64,000 bases of DNA from Pseudarthrobacter sp. C4D7 (lineage in GTDB: Bacteria; Actinomycetota; Actinomycetes; Actinomycetales; Micrococcaceae). Below, piece after piece: positions 25,791 to 34,458 of this stretch. Under the pieces are notes generated by a model that worked only from the letters and a program-made list of their open reading frames with translations, had not been told where the DNA came from and did no database searches. The DNA lies in the NCBI RefSeq assembly GCF_013359725.1, contig NZ_JABFMW010000015.1, positions 28,674 to 92,673 on the forward strand, in the 5' to 3' direction. The translations under genes were made by a program, and so were the position numbers. Numbering within the stretch: the first letter of the stretch is position 1; every line of letters starts with the position of its first letter.

Positions 25791-26241
25791 GCTGCGCTTG
25801 GGCTTTTTCAGCGCCGCCAGGCAGGGGCGCAAGGACGACGCGGAACTGGGCAAGGGATTGTGGCGACGCGCCCACGACCGCTTCCACCGGGGGCTGGACC
25901 GCTTCCACCAAGTGCTGGAAGGCGTGGAGGACGACCAGCTGTACGCCGAGCTGGTGGACATCGCCAACCAGCTTTCTGCCTTGCTGCCGCGCGTCCGCGC
26001 GGTGTGCATGGAGGCGCAGCGTCGTGCGCCCAGCGATGGCCTGGACATCCCGGCGGCACTGGCCGACGTCCACCGGTCACTGTCCAAGGCCGGGAACTCC
26101 CTGGCCACCACCGCCGAAGCCGCGGCAATGCTGCGGCTTGCCGTTGGGCCGGTTCCGGTGGGTGCAGCGTCCGTCCATCGCCGCGCCGAGGCGGTCTTCC
26201 AACAGGTGGACGACGCCGAGAGGCAGCTGCGTGGGACGTAG
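25753..26241 (+). CDS. Hypothetical helical protein adjoining bpa
   Basis: The body is clear and mostly helical (FFSAARQGRKDDAELGKGLWRRAHDRFHRGLDRFHQVLEGV, ELVDIANQLSALLPRVRAV, HRRAEAVFQQVDDAERQL). The start is uncertain: GTG at 25753 (162 residues, overlapping bpa by 38 bp) or TTG at 25798 (147 residues, after the bpa stop). I recognise no domain. The position suggests a link with Bpa, which is inference only. Confidence 0.7.
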   Translation: MRTRTTVRASTFRLRLGFFSAARQGRKDDAELGKGLWRRAHDRFHRGLDRFHQVLEGVEDDQLYAELVDIANQLSALLPRVRAVCMEAQRRAPSDGLDIPAALADVHRSLSKAGNSLATTAEAAAMLRLAVGPVPVGAASVHRRAEAVFQQVDDAERQLRGT

Positions 26242-26359
26242 CCGGCTTGGGGTGCCGCGGAAATATTCCCGGTTTGGAAGCATACTTTCCAGTTAAGCGT
26301 GTGGCTGACATGGCCTGATCCGGGGGCGTCGGGGCGGCCGGCTTTGGCAGGATGGAATC

Positions 26360-27205
26360 ATGACTCTTTCACCTACCTTGACTTTCAACGACGGAAACAC
26401 GATCCCCCAGCTCGGCTACGGTGTGTGGCAGGTTGAGGACGACGTAGCTGAGAAGGTCGTTCGCCAGGCGTTCGAAGCCGGCTTCCGCCACATCGACACC
26501 GCAAAGATTTACGGCAACGAGGCCGGCGTGGGCCGTGCCATCGCCGGCTCCGGCCTGTCGCCGGAGGAAATCTTCATCACCACCAAGCTGTGGAACGCGG
26601 ACCAGGGCTACGAGTCCACGCTCGCGGCCTTTGAGGAGTCCATGGACCGGCTTGGCCTGGAAACCCTTGACCTGTACCTGATCCACTGGATGCAGCCCAA
26701 GCAGGACAAGTACGTTGACACCTGGAAGGCGCTGGTTGAACTCCAGAAGCGCGGCCGCGTGAAGTCCATCGGTGTCTCCAACTTCACCGCAGAGGGCCTG
26801 CAGCGCCTGATCGACGAAACCGGTGTGGTTCCGGCCATCCACCAGATCGAACTCCACCCCTACTTCAGCCAGCGCGAACTGCGTGAGTTCGGTGCCAGCA
26901 AGGGCATCCTGACTCAGGCGTGGTCTCCGCTGGGCCAGGGCGGGGAGCTGCTTCAGGACCCGGCCGTCGCCTCCATTGCCGCCAAGCACCAGGCCACCCC
27001 GGCCCAGGTGGTCATCGCCTGGCACCTTGCGATCGGCAACGTGGTTATCCCCAAGTCAGTGACCGAGTCACGCATCCAGGAGAACTTCGCGGCCCTCGAG
27101 GTATCCCTCGACCCGGAGGACATCGAAGCCATCAACAACCTGGACCGGACGGCCAGCGGTGAAGGCCGCATCGGCCCCGATCCTGCGGTTTCGGACTTCG
27201 CCTAA
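26360..27205 (+). CDS. Aldo/keto reductase (2,5-diketo-D-gluconate reductase-like)
   Basis: This 281-residue NADPH-dependent enzyme has the full catalytic tetrad: Asp46 and Tyr51 in RHIDTAKIYGNE, Lys76 in TTKLWN and His109 in LIHWMQP. The coenzyme loop IPKSVTESRIQENF is present near the C-terminus. It reduces aldehydes or ketones; the substrate is not known. CAGGAT ends 6 bases before the ATG and is a possible -10. A strong hairpin follows the gene. Confidence 0.93.
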   Translation: MTLSPTLTFNDGNTIPQLGYGVWQVEDDVAEKVVRQAFEAGFRHIDTAKIYGNEAGVGRAIAGSGLSPEEIFITTKLWNADQGYESTLAAFEESMDRLGLETLDLYLIHWMQPKQDKYVDTWKALVELQKRGRVKSIGVSNFTAEGLQRLIDETGVVPAIHQIELHPYFSQRELREFGASKGILTQAWSPLGQGGELLQDPAVASIAAKHQATPAQVVIAWHLAIGNVVIPKSVTESRIQENFAALEVSLDPEDIEAINNLDRTASGEGRIGPDPAVSDFA

Positions 27206-27254
27206 GCCGCGGCGGCGGCACCGGCCCATCGGCCGGAGCATGCCCGCCAAACTA

Positions 27255-27299
27255 CCCCAGCCCGTGCTGGCGGCAACCGCCTGGCAGCACGGGCTGGGG
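27255..27299. terminator. Bidirectional hairpin between convergent genes
   Basis: Perfect 15-bp arms (27255-27269 with 27285-27299) enclose a loop with an extra 4-bp stem. On the plus strand it is followed by CCTTTAACG. Confidence 0.75.
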
Positions 27300-27362
27300 C
27301 CTTTAACGCAGCCGGTCCCATGGCTGGCACGGTCAGCGCCGTGACAGGGACGGCCAGAGGAG

Positions 27363-27548
27363 TCAGGCAGCGATCTGGACGTGCTCCACCGTGACGGCGT
27401 CCACCACGGCCCAGCTGTCCTCGTCGTGGCAATGCCGGCCGGCGAAGCGCTCGGCTTCCTCCAGCGTGTCAAAGACCTCGGCCCGTGCCCGGCCGCAATC
27501 GGCGTCGAAGTAAGTGACGTGAAATTCCTGTACAGCGTGGTTTTCCAT
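27363..27548 (-). CDS. Small hypothetical protein
   Basis: The 61-residue protein starts MENHAVQEFHVTYFDADCGR and contains AEVFDTLEEAERFAGRHCHDEDSWAVVDAVTVEHV, a pattern with beta strands and one helix. ATG at 27548 is preferred because CAGACT (a weak -10) ends 6 bases before it. I do not recognise the family. It is a soluble protein with two Cys. Confidence 0.6.
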   Translation of the reverse strand: MENHAVQEFHVTYFDADCGRARAEVFDTLEEAERFAGRHCHDEDSWAVVDAVTVEHVQIAA

Positions 27549-27595
27549 AAATCCAGTCTGCAACCGGGGTCTGACATTCCTTGGAACCGGCTTCC

Positions 27596-27614
27596 GCGTG
27601 TTGATGTAACACGC
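27596..27614. promoter_or_regulatory. Inverted repeat GCGTGTT-N5-AACACGC, possible operator
   Basis: Perfect 7-bp arms with a 5-base spacer lie 86 bp before the DUF4259 gene and 48 bp from the small hypothetical gene on the other strand. The regulator is unknown. Confidence 0.4.
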
Positions 27615-27699
27615 CTTATCCAGGTGCCCGCACCCCGGATAGGGTCTGCCGTAGGGGTGCTGGCCATCAGCATGTCCCGGCAGTCGAAAGGGTTGGTCA

Positions 27700-28098
27700 A
27701 TGGGTGCGTGGGGTTACCTGCCGTTTGAGAACGATGCTGCGCTGGACTGGCTTGAAGATCTTGAGGCGGACGGGGCGGACGCCGTCCGCCAGGCACTGGC
27801 GAAGGCGGGCGACAGATACGTCGAGGCTTCGGAAGGTGCATTGGCCCTCGCAGCCGCAGAGGTTGCCGCCGCCACCCAAGGCAACCCGCTGGGGAACCTG
27901 CCGGAGGGCGTCGCCGACTGGGTGAGCGCCCACGGGCCCGAGATCACCGCCGAGGACGTTGAAATGGCCCTTGAGGCGGTGGAACGGGTTGCGGGGGATA
28001 GGTCCGAGCTGGCCGAGCTGTGGGATGGCGCCGCCGAGCCGGGATGGCGCGAGTCCGTCGCCGACCTGGCAGGGCGCCTCCGCCTTGCGCTGGAGTAA
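27700..28098 (+). CDS. DUF4259 domain-containing protein
   Basis: The 132-residue protein begins MGAWGYLPFENDAALDWLEDLE, the signature of DUF4259 (MGAWG..pF.ND.A.DW). The function of this family is unknown. The ATG is preceded by GAAAGG. The 3' end faces the coiled-coil gene, with 52 bp between the stops and no hairpin. Confidence 0.85.
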   Translation: MGAWGYLPFENDAALDWLEDLEADGADAVRQALAKAGDRYVEASEGALALAAAEVAAATQGNPLGNLPEGVADWVSAHGPEITAEDVEMALEAVERVAGDRSELAELWDGAAEPGWRESVADLAGRLRLALE

Positions 28099-28150
28099 GC
28101 AGTGACTGCAGGCCTGCGGAGGTCCGGTGCCTCACGAGGGCAAACCACAT

Positions 28151-29125
28151 TCAGTTGCTGCCCAGGCGGAGCACCCGTTCCTGCGCCAGCATGGCTGTCT
28201 TGCTGGCCTTGTCTGCCGCCCGTGCAGCCTGTTTCGCTTCGGCCGCGGTGGTGACCAGCTGCTTGCGCGAGCGGTCCAGGCGTTCCTCGGCAGCCTTGAG
28301 CCGGCCCCGCAGATCAGCCGTCTCCTGCTGCAGGCCGGCTATTTCCGCCTGGATTTCCTCCTCTTGTTCGCGCAGTCCGGTGGCGTGCCGCATCGCGGCT
28401 TCTTCGGCGTCCCGGGCCTCCGCGAGCAAGGCCTTCGCCCGTTCCAGCGCGGGAGGCGAGGCCGGTCGTGGAGCCTGCCGGACTGCCTCGAGCCGGGGCC
28501 TGGCAGGCGATTTCCTGGACCCAGGTGCCGTCGTGGTCTGCGGCTTCGGAGCGGCAGCCTTCGGTGCGGTGACGGCTTCCGGTGCAGTGATGGCAGACGG
28601 CGCCGCCGGGAGCAAACCCGGCAGGGCCACCGCACCTTCCAGGTCCACGTCGTTGACGCCGTCTGCTGTGAGGACTTTCAGGAGCCGCCCACTGGCAACG
28701 GCGCCGGCGGCCGCCTGGTCGGCGGTCAGCGCACGGAGGGTTTCCCCGATCTCCGTGGCCATGGCCTCGCTCAGGGAGCGGCCCTGTTCCCGGGCCACCG
28801 AACGGGCAGTCTCGACGGCGGCTGCCAGCATGGTGCGCCGCTCGCGGCCGAGTTCGCGGAGGGCCGCGGCATCCAGCGACGCCTGGGCGGCGCGCATCCG
28901 TTCCCCGAGGCCGCCCAGTTGGGCCGTTACGTCAGGCCGGTGCCTAACAAGCATGTTGAGCGCCCACGCTGCGACGGAAGGCTTAGGCAGCGCCCGCACC
29001 GCGGCCGCGAGGGCCTTGTCCTGGCCCGCAACCTCCTTGGCGGCCGCGGCCCGGGCCGCCACGAAGCCGTCCAGCGGAGACGCGTACAGCTGGTTGGCGA
29101 TCGTCACCAGGGCTTCGTCTTCCAT
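28151..29125 (-). CDS. Hypothetical protein with C-terminal coiled coil
   Basis: This is a 324-residue soluble protein. The N-terminal 150 residues are helical (ALVTIANQLYASPLDGFVAAR, AWALNMLVRHRPDVT). A Pro/Ala-rich linker follows at about 200-245, then a long charged coiled coil (about 250-315: LREQEEEIQAEIAGLQQETADLRGR). I recognise no enzyme motif. The start at 29125 is fixed by TAGGAT 7 bases upstream; ATG 29134 would lie inside that -10. It is divergent from ndh. Confidence 0.75.
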   Translation of the reverse strand: MEDEALVTIANQLYASPLDGFVAARAAAAKEVAGQDKALAAAVRALPKPSVAAWALNMLVRHRPDVTAQLGGLGERMRAAQASLDAAALRELGRERRTMLAAAVETARSVAREQGRSLSEAMATEIGETLRALTADQAAAGAVASGRLLKVLTADGVNDVDLEGAVALPGLLPAAPSAITAPEAVTAPKAAAPKPQTTTAPGSRKSPARPRLEAVRQAPRPASPPALERAKALLAEARDAEEAAMRHATGLREQEEEIQAEIAGLQQETADLRGRLKAAEERLDRSRKQLVTTAAEAKQAARAADKASKTAMLAQERVLRLGSN

Positions 29126-29132
29126 GCCGCCC

Positions 29133-29138
29133 ATCCTA
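29133..29138 (-). promoter_or_regulatory. -10 element (TAGGAT), leaderless
   Basis: TAGGAT ends 7 bases before the ATG at 29125. Confidence 0.6.
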
Positions 29139-29178
29139 GGTGCAGCGGTGGCCCCTGTTACTCCACAGCCCGGAGGAG

Positions 29179-29184
29179 TAAGTT
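29179..29184 (+). promoter_or_regulatory. -10 element of ndh (TAAGTT), leaderless
   Basis: TAAGTT ends 6 bases before the ATG at 29191. Confidence 0.6.
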
Positions 29185-29190
29185 GCTCGA

Positions 29191-30432
29191 ATGGACGATT
29201 CATACCAGGTCATCGTGGTGGGCGGCGGTTTTGCCGGGAAGGCGGCGGCTGAGGAGTTGGGCCGCAAAGGCGTCCGGGTCCTGCTGCTTGACACCAACAA
29301 CTACCAACAGTTCCAGCCGCTCCTGTACCAGGTGGCTGCATCCCAGATCGGCGTCTCCGCGGTTACCCGGCCGCTCAGGTCGGAGTTCCGCGGGATCAAC
29401 ACCGTCCGGGTCCTGACGGCGGAGGTTACCTTGATCGACGCTGCGCACCGCACCGTCACTACCGCTGACGGTTCCACCTACCGGGCCCAGGCCCTGGTCA
29501 TTGCCACGGGAGCGGTACCCAACTTCTTCAACACCCCGGGGGCGGACGAGCACGCCTACCCGCTGTACTCGGTCGCGGATGCAACACGGCTCAGCGCCGC
29601 CATTACCGCCATCCTGGACGAGGCTGACCGCGAGCCCGGCGCGAACGCGGACGTAATCGTGGTGGGCGGCGGCCCCACGGGCGTCGAAACGGCCGGTGCC
29701 CTGGCCGAAAACGTCAAGTACCTCGTGCCGAAGTATTTCTCCCCGGACCTGGCCGCCCGCTGCCACGTGCACCTGGTGGACATGGTGCCCAACGTCCTCG
29801 CCGCATTTTCGGAGAAATCGCAGGCCTACGCCCGGGACCGCCTGACGAAACTGGGCGTGCAGCTGCACATGGGCCAGGCGGTGGCGGAAGTTCGGCCGGA
29901 CGGGGTGACCCTCAAAGACGGGACGGTCATATCCGCCCGGGTTGTGGTGTGGGCCGGAGGATTGCAGGCAGGACGGATCATCACCGAGTCCGGCCTGAAG
30001 CAGGGCAGGGGCGGCCGCGTGGATGTCCGGCCGGATCTTACGGCCCCGGGCTTCGAGGGCGTCTACGTGCTGGGTGACTCTGCCAACATCACCGACGACG
30101 CCGGGAACAAGCTCCCGCAGCTCGGGTCAGTAGCCCAGCAGTCGGGTAAGTGGGCTGCCCGCAATATTTACGCTGACCTCACCGGTGGCGTACGCGAGCC
30201 ATTCAAGTACTGGGACAAGGGGTACATGGCCATGGTGGGACGCGGTGCAGCGGTGGCGGAACTGGGACGCCGGCGCCTGCAGCTGCAGGGTCCCCTGGCC
30301 TTCGTGTCCTGGCTCGCGGTTCACCTGGCATTGCTGCCTGGATTCCAGCAAAAAGCCAGGGCCCTGTTTTCGTGGGCCAATGGCTACGTCACCCACAGCC
30401 CGTCCCAAGTGGTGGTGGGCCGTCCGGACTAG
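29191..30432 (+). CDS. ndh: Type II NADH dehydrogenase
   Basis: This 413-residue membrane-associated flavoprotein transfers electrons from NADH to the quinone pool without proton pumping. The FAD motif is VIVVGGGFAGKAAAEEL (residues about 6-22) and the NADH motif VIVVGGGPTGVETAGALAE (about 155-173). The FAD-ribityl loop is GVYVLGDSAN, and PQLGSVAQQSGKWAARN is the usual quinone-side helix. The C-terminal helix (LAFVSWLAVHLALLPGF) anchors to the membrane. The stop codon overlaps the 3' end of the convergent CoA-ligase-like gene by 4 bp. Confidence 0.93.
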   Translation: MDDSYQVIVVGGGFAGKAAAEELGRKGVRVLLLDTNNYQQFQPLLYQVAASQIGVSAVTRPLRSEFRGINTVRVLTAEVTLIDAAHRTVTTADGSTYRAQALVIATGAVPNFFNTPGADEHAYPLYSVADATRLSAAITAILDEADREPGANADVIVVGGGPTGVETAGALAENVKYLVPKYFSPDLAARCHVHLVDMVPNVLAAFSEKSQAYARDRLTKLGVQLHMGQAVAEVRPDGVTLKDGTVISARVVVWAGGLQAGRIITESGLKQGRGGRVDVRPDLTAPGFEGVYVLGDSANITDDAGNKLPQLGSVAQQSGKWAARNIYADLTGGVREPFKYWDKGYMAMVGRGAAVAELGRRRLQLQGPLAFVSWLAVHLALLPGFQQKARALFSWANGYVTHSPSQVVVGRPD

Positions 30433-31894
30433 GAACCCTGATCCAGCGGACCGCCGGGGTTTGGCCGCATTGCCTGCGCGGCCGGCAGGGGGACCACAAC
30501 CCGGAATTTGCCGCCCGCTGTCTGCCGGGGAGGTTCGCCGGCCGGCTCTACTGTGACATGGGCAAGGCCAAGGCCGGTGAGGACCTCTCCGATCCCCTTG
30601 AGTGCCGCCTCCTGCACTTCGCCCGCATCGGCGCCGGGGGCAGGGAGCAGCCGCACGGACAGCCTGGTGGGAGCGGCCTGGACGATCTGGAACAGTCCCA
30701 CCCCGGGTGTCCGGTCCAGGGTGGAGCCGAATGCCAGGGGTGGCACGTCGACATGTCCGTTTCCGTCCGCAGCGGGGAAGGTGAGCACGTCGGAGGTCCG
30801 GCCTTCCACCAGCAAAGCCGGCGCAGGGTTCCCACATCCGCAGTGGCCTGGTTTGATGAGCACGCGGTCGCCCACGTCATAGCGGATGATGGGCTGGACC
30901 CTGTTGGCCAGGTTCGTCAGCAGCACGGTGTGGGACGCGACCCCCGGCGGTACGGGGGCGTAGTGTGCGTCGACCGGTTCGAGGATTACCCAGTCTTCAA
31001 TGAGGTGGAGCCAGCCCTCCCGGCAGCTCGCGGCGGCGTAGCTGGACTCGGTACAGCCATAAACCTCGCGCACGGGTGCCCCGAAGGCCCGCTCAATGCG
31101 CGCGCGTTCTGCCCGCGGAAGGCCTCGGCAGTACTGAGCACGAGTTTTGGGTGGAGGTGCAGCCTCCCTGATTCCTGCTCCGTCGACAGCAGGCGGAGGA
31201 CGCTGGCGTAACTGCCCAGCAGGACCGGCTGGACCAGGTTGAGCCCGGCCACAAGCTGGGGCAGCGGGCGGTCCACAGGGAAGATCCGCAGCCGGCGGTG
31301 GCGCCACGGGTTCTCCCGCCTTTCCCTGGTGCCCGCAGAGACGGACAGGAAATGGCCGCCGGTGGCGATAACCCCCGCGAACTGCCCGCCCCGTACGGCC
31401 AGCTGCAACAGTTGGGCCGGTGACAGCCACTCCGCGCCCAAGGTGCCCATCAGCCCCGATGTCACGGCCCAGTAGCGGTCATCGAGGACGAAGAGGCCCC
31501 TGGCGCCGGTGGTGCCGGCAGTGGTGGCCACCAGGTATTTGCCGGCGAACCGCTTCCCAATCCGGGCAGGATCGGCTACGAAATCCTCCACAGCGCTGCG
31601 GGTCACCGCCGGATCGGTGGGCACGTCGTCAAACCGGGCCATGAGTTGCCGCTTGTCCGTCACCGGCAACAGGGTGACGTCGTCGATCCCTTGGGGCAGC
31701 CCTCGGTAAAGCTCCCGGTAGAAAGCTGAATGCTCCCGGGCGAACGCCACCAGGTCTGCCAGCCGCTGCCTCTGCCGGTCGTGGACCGCTGCCTGGCCCC
31801 GCCGGTGGACCCGGAAAGCATCCCACCAGACACGCACAGCGTCGCCACGGCGGCCGCGGAGCACAGCTTCCCGGGGTGTCACCAGTGTCACCAT
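30429..31894 (-). pseudogene. PaaK-like AMP-dependent CoA ligase with a frameshift
   Basis: The homologous reading passes through two frames. The N-terminal part (31894 to about 31123) includes the AMP-binding loop ATTAGTTGARGLFVLDD and ends LHPKLVLSTAEA. The C-terminal part (about 31122 to 30429) resumes PRAERARIERAFGAPVREVYGCTESS and RYDVGDRVLI. One missing C on the coding strand in GGCC-TTCC near 31120-31123 would restore about 488 residues. The first part opens with TAAAAT 6 bases before the ATG. This is either a real inactivating deletion or a sequencing error. The family resembles phenylacetate-CoA ligase and F390 synthetase; the substrate is unknown. Confidence 0.75.
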
Positions 31895-31900
31895 GCTTTG

Positions 31901-31906
31901 ATTTTA
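31901..31906 (-). promoter_or_regulatory. -10 element (TAAAAT), leaderless
   Basis: TAAAAT ends 6 bases before the ATG at 31894, the start of the frameshifted ligase gene. Confidence 0.55.
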
Positions 31907-31934
31907 GGAGCGGCGGCACTGGCCGGACAGGGGG

Positions 31935-32633
31935 CTACCCGTTGGGCCTGCCGGCGGTCCCATCCGTGCCGCGGTGGGCCGTGCCGTCGTCGTCCGTTCC
32001 CTGGAAGCTCAGCAGGCGCCCCGCCGCAATCCAGCCGGATGCTTCGTAAAGTGGGGCAGCGTCCGGCTCCACCACCATGTGGAGGTGCCCGGCGCCATGG
32101 AGGAACGCCTCCTCCGCCATCGCCGCGAAAAGAGCCCGCTCCAGGCCCTGCCTGTCCGCTCCCTGCGGCAGTTCGGTGATGGCCACTGCAGCGACGCCAT
32201 CCCTTACCTGGATGCGCCCCTTGGCCACGGGGTGGTGGAAGACAGTGACCTCGACGGCGTCATACGTCGCCATGGGCGCCAGGGTCACCTGGGCATTGTC
32301 GGGCAACTCGACGGCTGCGTCCAGCGAGTCCGTCGGGGCCGTGAGCAGGACCCGCTCAGCCACGACGGCGAGGCCGGCCGGGCCCACACTCCTGGCCGCC
32401 GCCGCGTCAGCGCACAGCAGGGTCAGGCGCACATCCGGTTCGTGCGTTGCCGTGCCCGCAAGATCCCCGGCACCAGGGCCCGGCCAGCCCGCCACATATT
32501 CCCTGCGCGCGGGATCCTGGCCTGTGCCGGCGTCGAGCATGAAGCCCGCACCCACCGGTTCGGCGCTGCGTTCCTGGAGCTCAGCCCAGGCGGGCACCCA
32601 GCTTAGGGCGGGAAGCGCATGGTCTTCAGGCAC
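31935..32633 (-). CDS. Putative GNAT-like protein
   Basis: The 232-residue protein has a C-terminal segment ALFAAMAEEAFLHGAGHLHMVVEPDAAPLYEASGW that follows the last strands of the GNAT fold (...A..lYea.GW). The classic Q/RxxGxG acetyl-CoA loop is not obvious, so activity is uncertain. GTG at 32633 has AAGGAG upstream as a good ribosome binding site. It lies 40 bp before the CoA-ligase-like gene on the same strand and may be cotranscribed with it. Confidence 0.65.
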   Translation of the reverse strand: MPEDHALPALSWVPAWAELQERSAEPVGAGFMLDAGTGQDPARREYVAGWPGPGAGDLAGTATHEPDVRLTLLCADAAAARSVGPAGLAVVAERVLLTAPTDSLDAAVELPDNAQVTLAPMATYDAVEVTVFHHPVAKGRIQVRDGVAAVAITELPQGADRQGLERALFAAMAEEAFLHGAGHLHMVVEPDAAPLYEASGWIAAGRLLSFQGTDDDGTAHRGTDGTAGRPNG

Positions 32634-32754
32634 GGGGGCTCCTTACGTTCGGCAACGGCAGGACCGGCGTCCGCCCGGTGCAGGTGGGCAGGTTCTGCCA
32701 ACGTATCGGATCGATGCGCGGCCTGCCAGTGGCGGCACAGGGGCGCCGGACGCG

Positions 32755-33705
32755 TCAGGGCAGATGGGTAAAGGACATGCCTGCGGCCAGGAGTTTGTCC
32801 ACCGCCTGCCTCAGGCCTTCGGCGGTACCGCCGTTGGGGTGGTTGCCGTGGCAGATGACCACGTCCCCTGCCCGGGCCTTGCCCACCTCCCGGGCGACGA
32901 CGGCGGCGGAAAAGGTTGCGCCGCCGTCGCCATTGATGCTGAAGCCCGCCGGTTTCACGCCCAGGGCGCCCAGGATGTCCGTGGCGACGTCATCCATGTA
33001 CGCGGTGCCCGGGCGGAAGTACCTGGGACGCTTTCCCGTGATGCCTTCCAGCACGTCATTGTTCGGCATGACTTCGTCATAGATTTCCCCCGCGTTCCGG
33101 GTGCCCGGGATGCCGTAGGCCGCATTGCCGGTGGTGGACAGCGGCTTGTGGGAGGTTCCGTGGTTGGCCACCTCGAAGAGCGGGTCGGCCGCCAGCTGGT
33201 GGGTCGCGGCCGGGTTGGCGGCAATCCACCGCGAATTGAGGAAGAGAGTGGCCGGGATGCGGCGTTGGCGGAGTGTGTCCACTAAGGCTTGGTCGAAGCC
33301 GCTGCCGCCAGGTCCCCCGCAAAAGTCAAAAGTGAGGGCGATCCCCGGCGCGGCGGGCGGCATCCTGGCCAGGACACCGGGCGCCTCCAGCCCCCAATAC
33401 CGGGCCGGGCGCTTTCCGTAAGTGTCAACAACCCAGGCGCGTGAGGGCGCTGCGGGCGGGTTGGCGGCCACCGCATCACCATCGGGCCCGGAATGCAGGA
33501 TGGTCGAAACGGCACTGTCAGGGGCGCTGTCCGGCGCCGGCAGGTCCGGGCCCTGCGCCGCGGGCCGGGGAGGTTGCTGCCGGTCCGGCATGGCGGCGGA
33601 CACTGCCAGCACCGCCGCCAGCAGGACCGCCCGGCGCCCAGGCCCGTTCCCGGCACGGCTGAGGTGCCGCGGTACATGCAACTCCACCGCTAGTTCCTTT
33701 CCCAT
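32755..33705 (-). CDS. Secreted polysaccharide deacetylase (NodB domain)
   Basis: This 316-residue protein has an N-terminal hydrophobic segment (AVLLAAVLAVSAAM, 26-39) for export or anchoring. The NodB domain starts at about 120: TFDFCGG with Asp127 as metal ligand, NHGTSH with His182 and His186, RPGTAYMDD and a final CHGNHP. The TFDFCGG variant instead of TFDD is typical of one actinobacterial subgroup. It likely removes N-acetyl groups from cell-wall or surface polysaccharide. The upstream 330 bases hold no convincing gene. Confidence 0.85.
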   Translation of the reverse strand: MGKELAVELHVPRHLSRAGNGPGRRAVLLAAVLAVSAAMPDRQQPPRPAAQGPDLPAPDSAPDSAVSTILHSGPDGDAVAANPPAAPSRAWVVDTYGKRPARYWGLEAPGVLARMPPAAPGIALTFDFCGGPGGSGFDQALVDTLRQRRIPATLFLNSRWIAANPAATHQLAADPLFEVANHGTSHKPLSTTGNAAYGIPGTRNAGEIYDEVMPNNDVLEGITGKRPRYFRPGTAYMDDVATDILGALGVKPAGFSINGDGGATFSAAVVAREVGKARAGDVVICHGNHPNGGTAEGLRQAVDKLLAAGMSFTHLP

Positions 33706-34039
33706 TGATCATCGGCCCCTGCCCTGCCGGCGTTGTCCGGGCAGGCCGATGGTGCGGGCGCGGGGCGGCGGCCGCCGGGTGGCAGAGCAGCGGGAAGAGC
33801 CGCAGCGCGCGCAACAGCAGGGTGGAAGCGGGGGGTCATACCGTGAGGATACCTTGGCCGTCTTGCCGTTTCCTGAACCTTGGGCGGCGCCAGGCCGGGG
33901 GCCACCACCGCAAAGCGGGAGGCAGGGGACTTTGGTCCCTGTGCGTTCGGTCCGGGCCGTCGTTTACTTATGGATTGGGCGGGCACAACGTCCGCGACGG
34001 GGCAACTCTGCCCGCTGAGCACGGAGGCAACATCCAGTA
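33706..34039. other. Gene-free stretch between divergent genes
   Basis: This 334-bp stretch carries only short ORFs with no support. It should contain promoters for the deacetylase gene (minus) and the 71-residue gene (plus). No RNA gene or strong inverted repeat is seen. Confidence 0.5.
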
Positions 34040-34255
34040 ATGAACCTCAAAGAGCGGTGGGGCCGCCTGGACCCGGCAACCCGGAAATGGCTGATCGACA
34101 ACCCGGGATGCCAGATCCTTCCCCGAACAATCACCGCGGTGATCTCCAAGGAAAGCGGCGGAAACCTTCCCACGGGACAGCACGGCGAAGCATTCGTTTC
34201 CCGCGAGGACCAGGACTTCATCCGTTCCATGGTGAACGAGCCTCCCCGCGCCTGA
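34040..34255 (+). CDS. Small hypothetical protein
   Basis: The 71-residue protein opens MNLKERWGRLDPATRKWLIDN and carries PGCQILPRTITAVISKESGG. It is basic in the N-terminal half. I recognise no domain. A GGAGG lies 12 bases upstream of the ATG, which is a long spacing. Confidence 0.6.
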   Translation: MNLKERWGRLDPATRKWLIDNPGCQILPRTITAVISKESGGNLPTGQHGEAFVSREDQDFIRSMVNEPPRA

Positions 34256-34325
34256 CCTGCCCTGCCGAGTGGACTGGCATGCGGAAACAGGCCCGGAGGT
34301 GGACCGCGCCGGGCCGTCCGGGCAG

Positions 34326-34331
34326 TAGACT
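34326..34331 (+). promoter_or_regulatory. Candidate -10 element (TAGACT) before the 31-residue ORF and HAD gene
   Basis: TAGACT lies 31 bases before the ATG of the small ORF. No good -35 is visible. Confidence 0.35.
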
Positions 34332-34362
34332 CAGCGCACAACTGGCACTGGGGAGTAGCAAT

Positions 34363-34458
34363 ATGAGGGCAGTACTGCCACCGGCAGCAGCCGGATCCAT
34401 CGGGATGGCCGGCCTTTCGGTATCCTGCACGGCCGCGGCACCCTGCGTCGCGCCGTGA
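34363..34458 (+). CDS. 31-residue ORF coupled to the HAD gene
   Basis: The ATG at 34363 has GGGGAG 7 bases upstream, which is a textbook ribosome binding site. The peptide (MRAVLPPAAAGSIGMAGLSV followed by SCTAAAPCVAP) is small and hydrophobic. Its stop overlaps the GTG of the HAD gene (GTGA), so it could be a leader peptide for translational coupling. It could also be a chance ORF. Confidence 0.4.
   Translation: MRAVLPPAAAGSIGMAGLSVSCTAAAPCVAP

Noticed and set aside
33690..33839. Possible 49-codon minus-strand ORF before the deacetylase
   Set aside because: No ribosome binding site or conserved pattern; Pro/Ala composition is chance-like.
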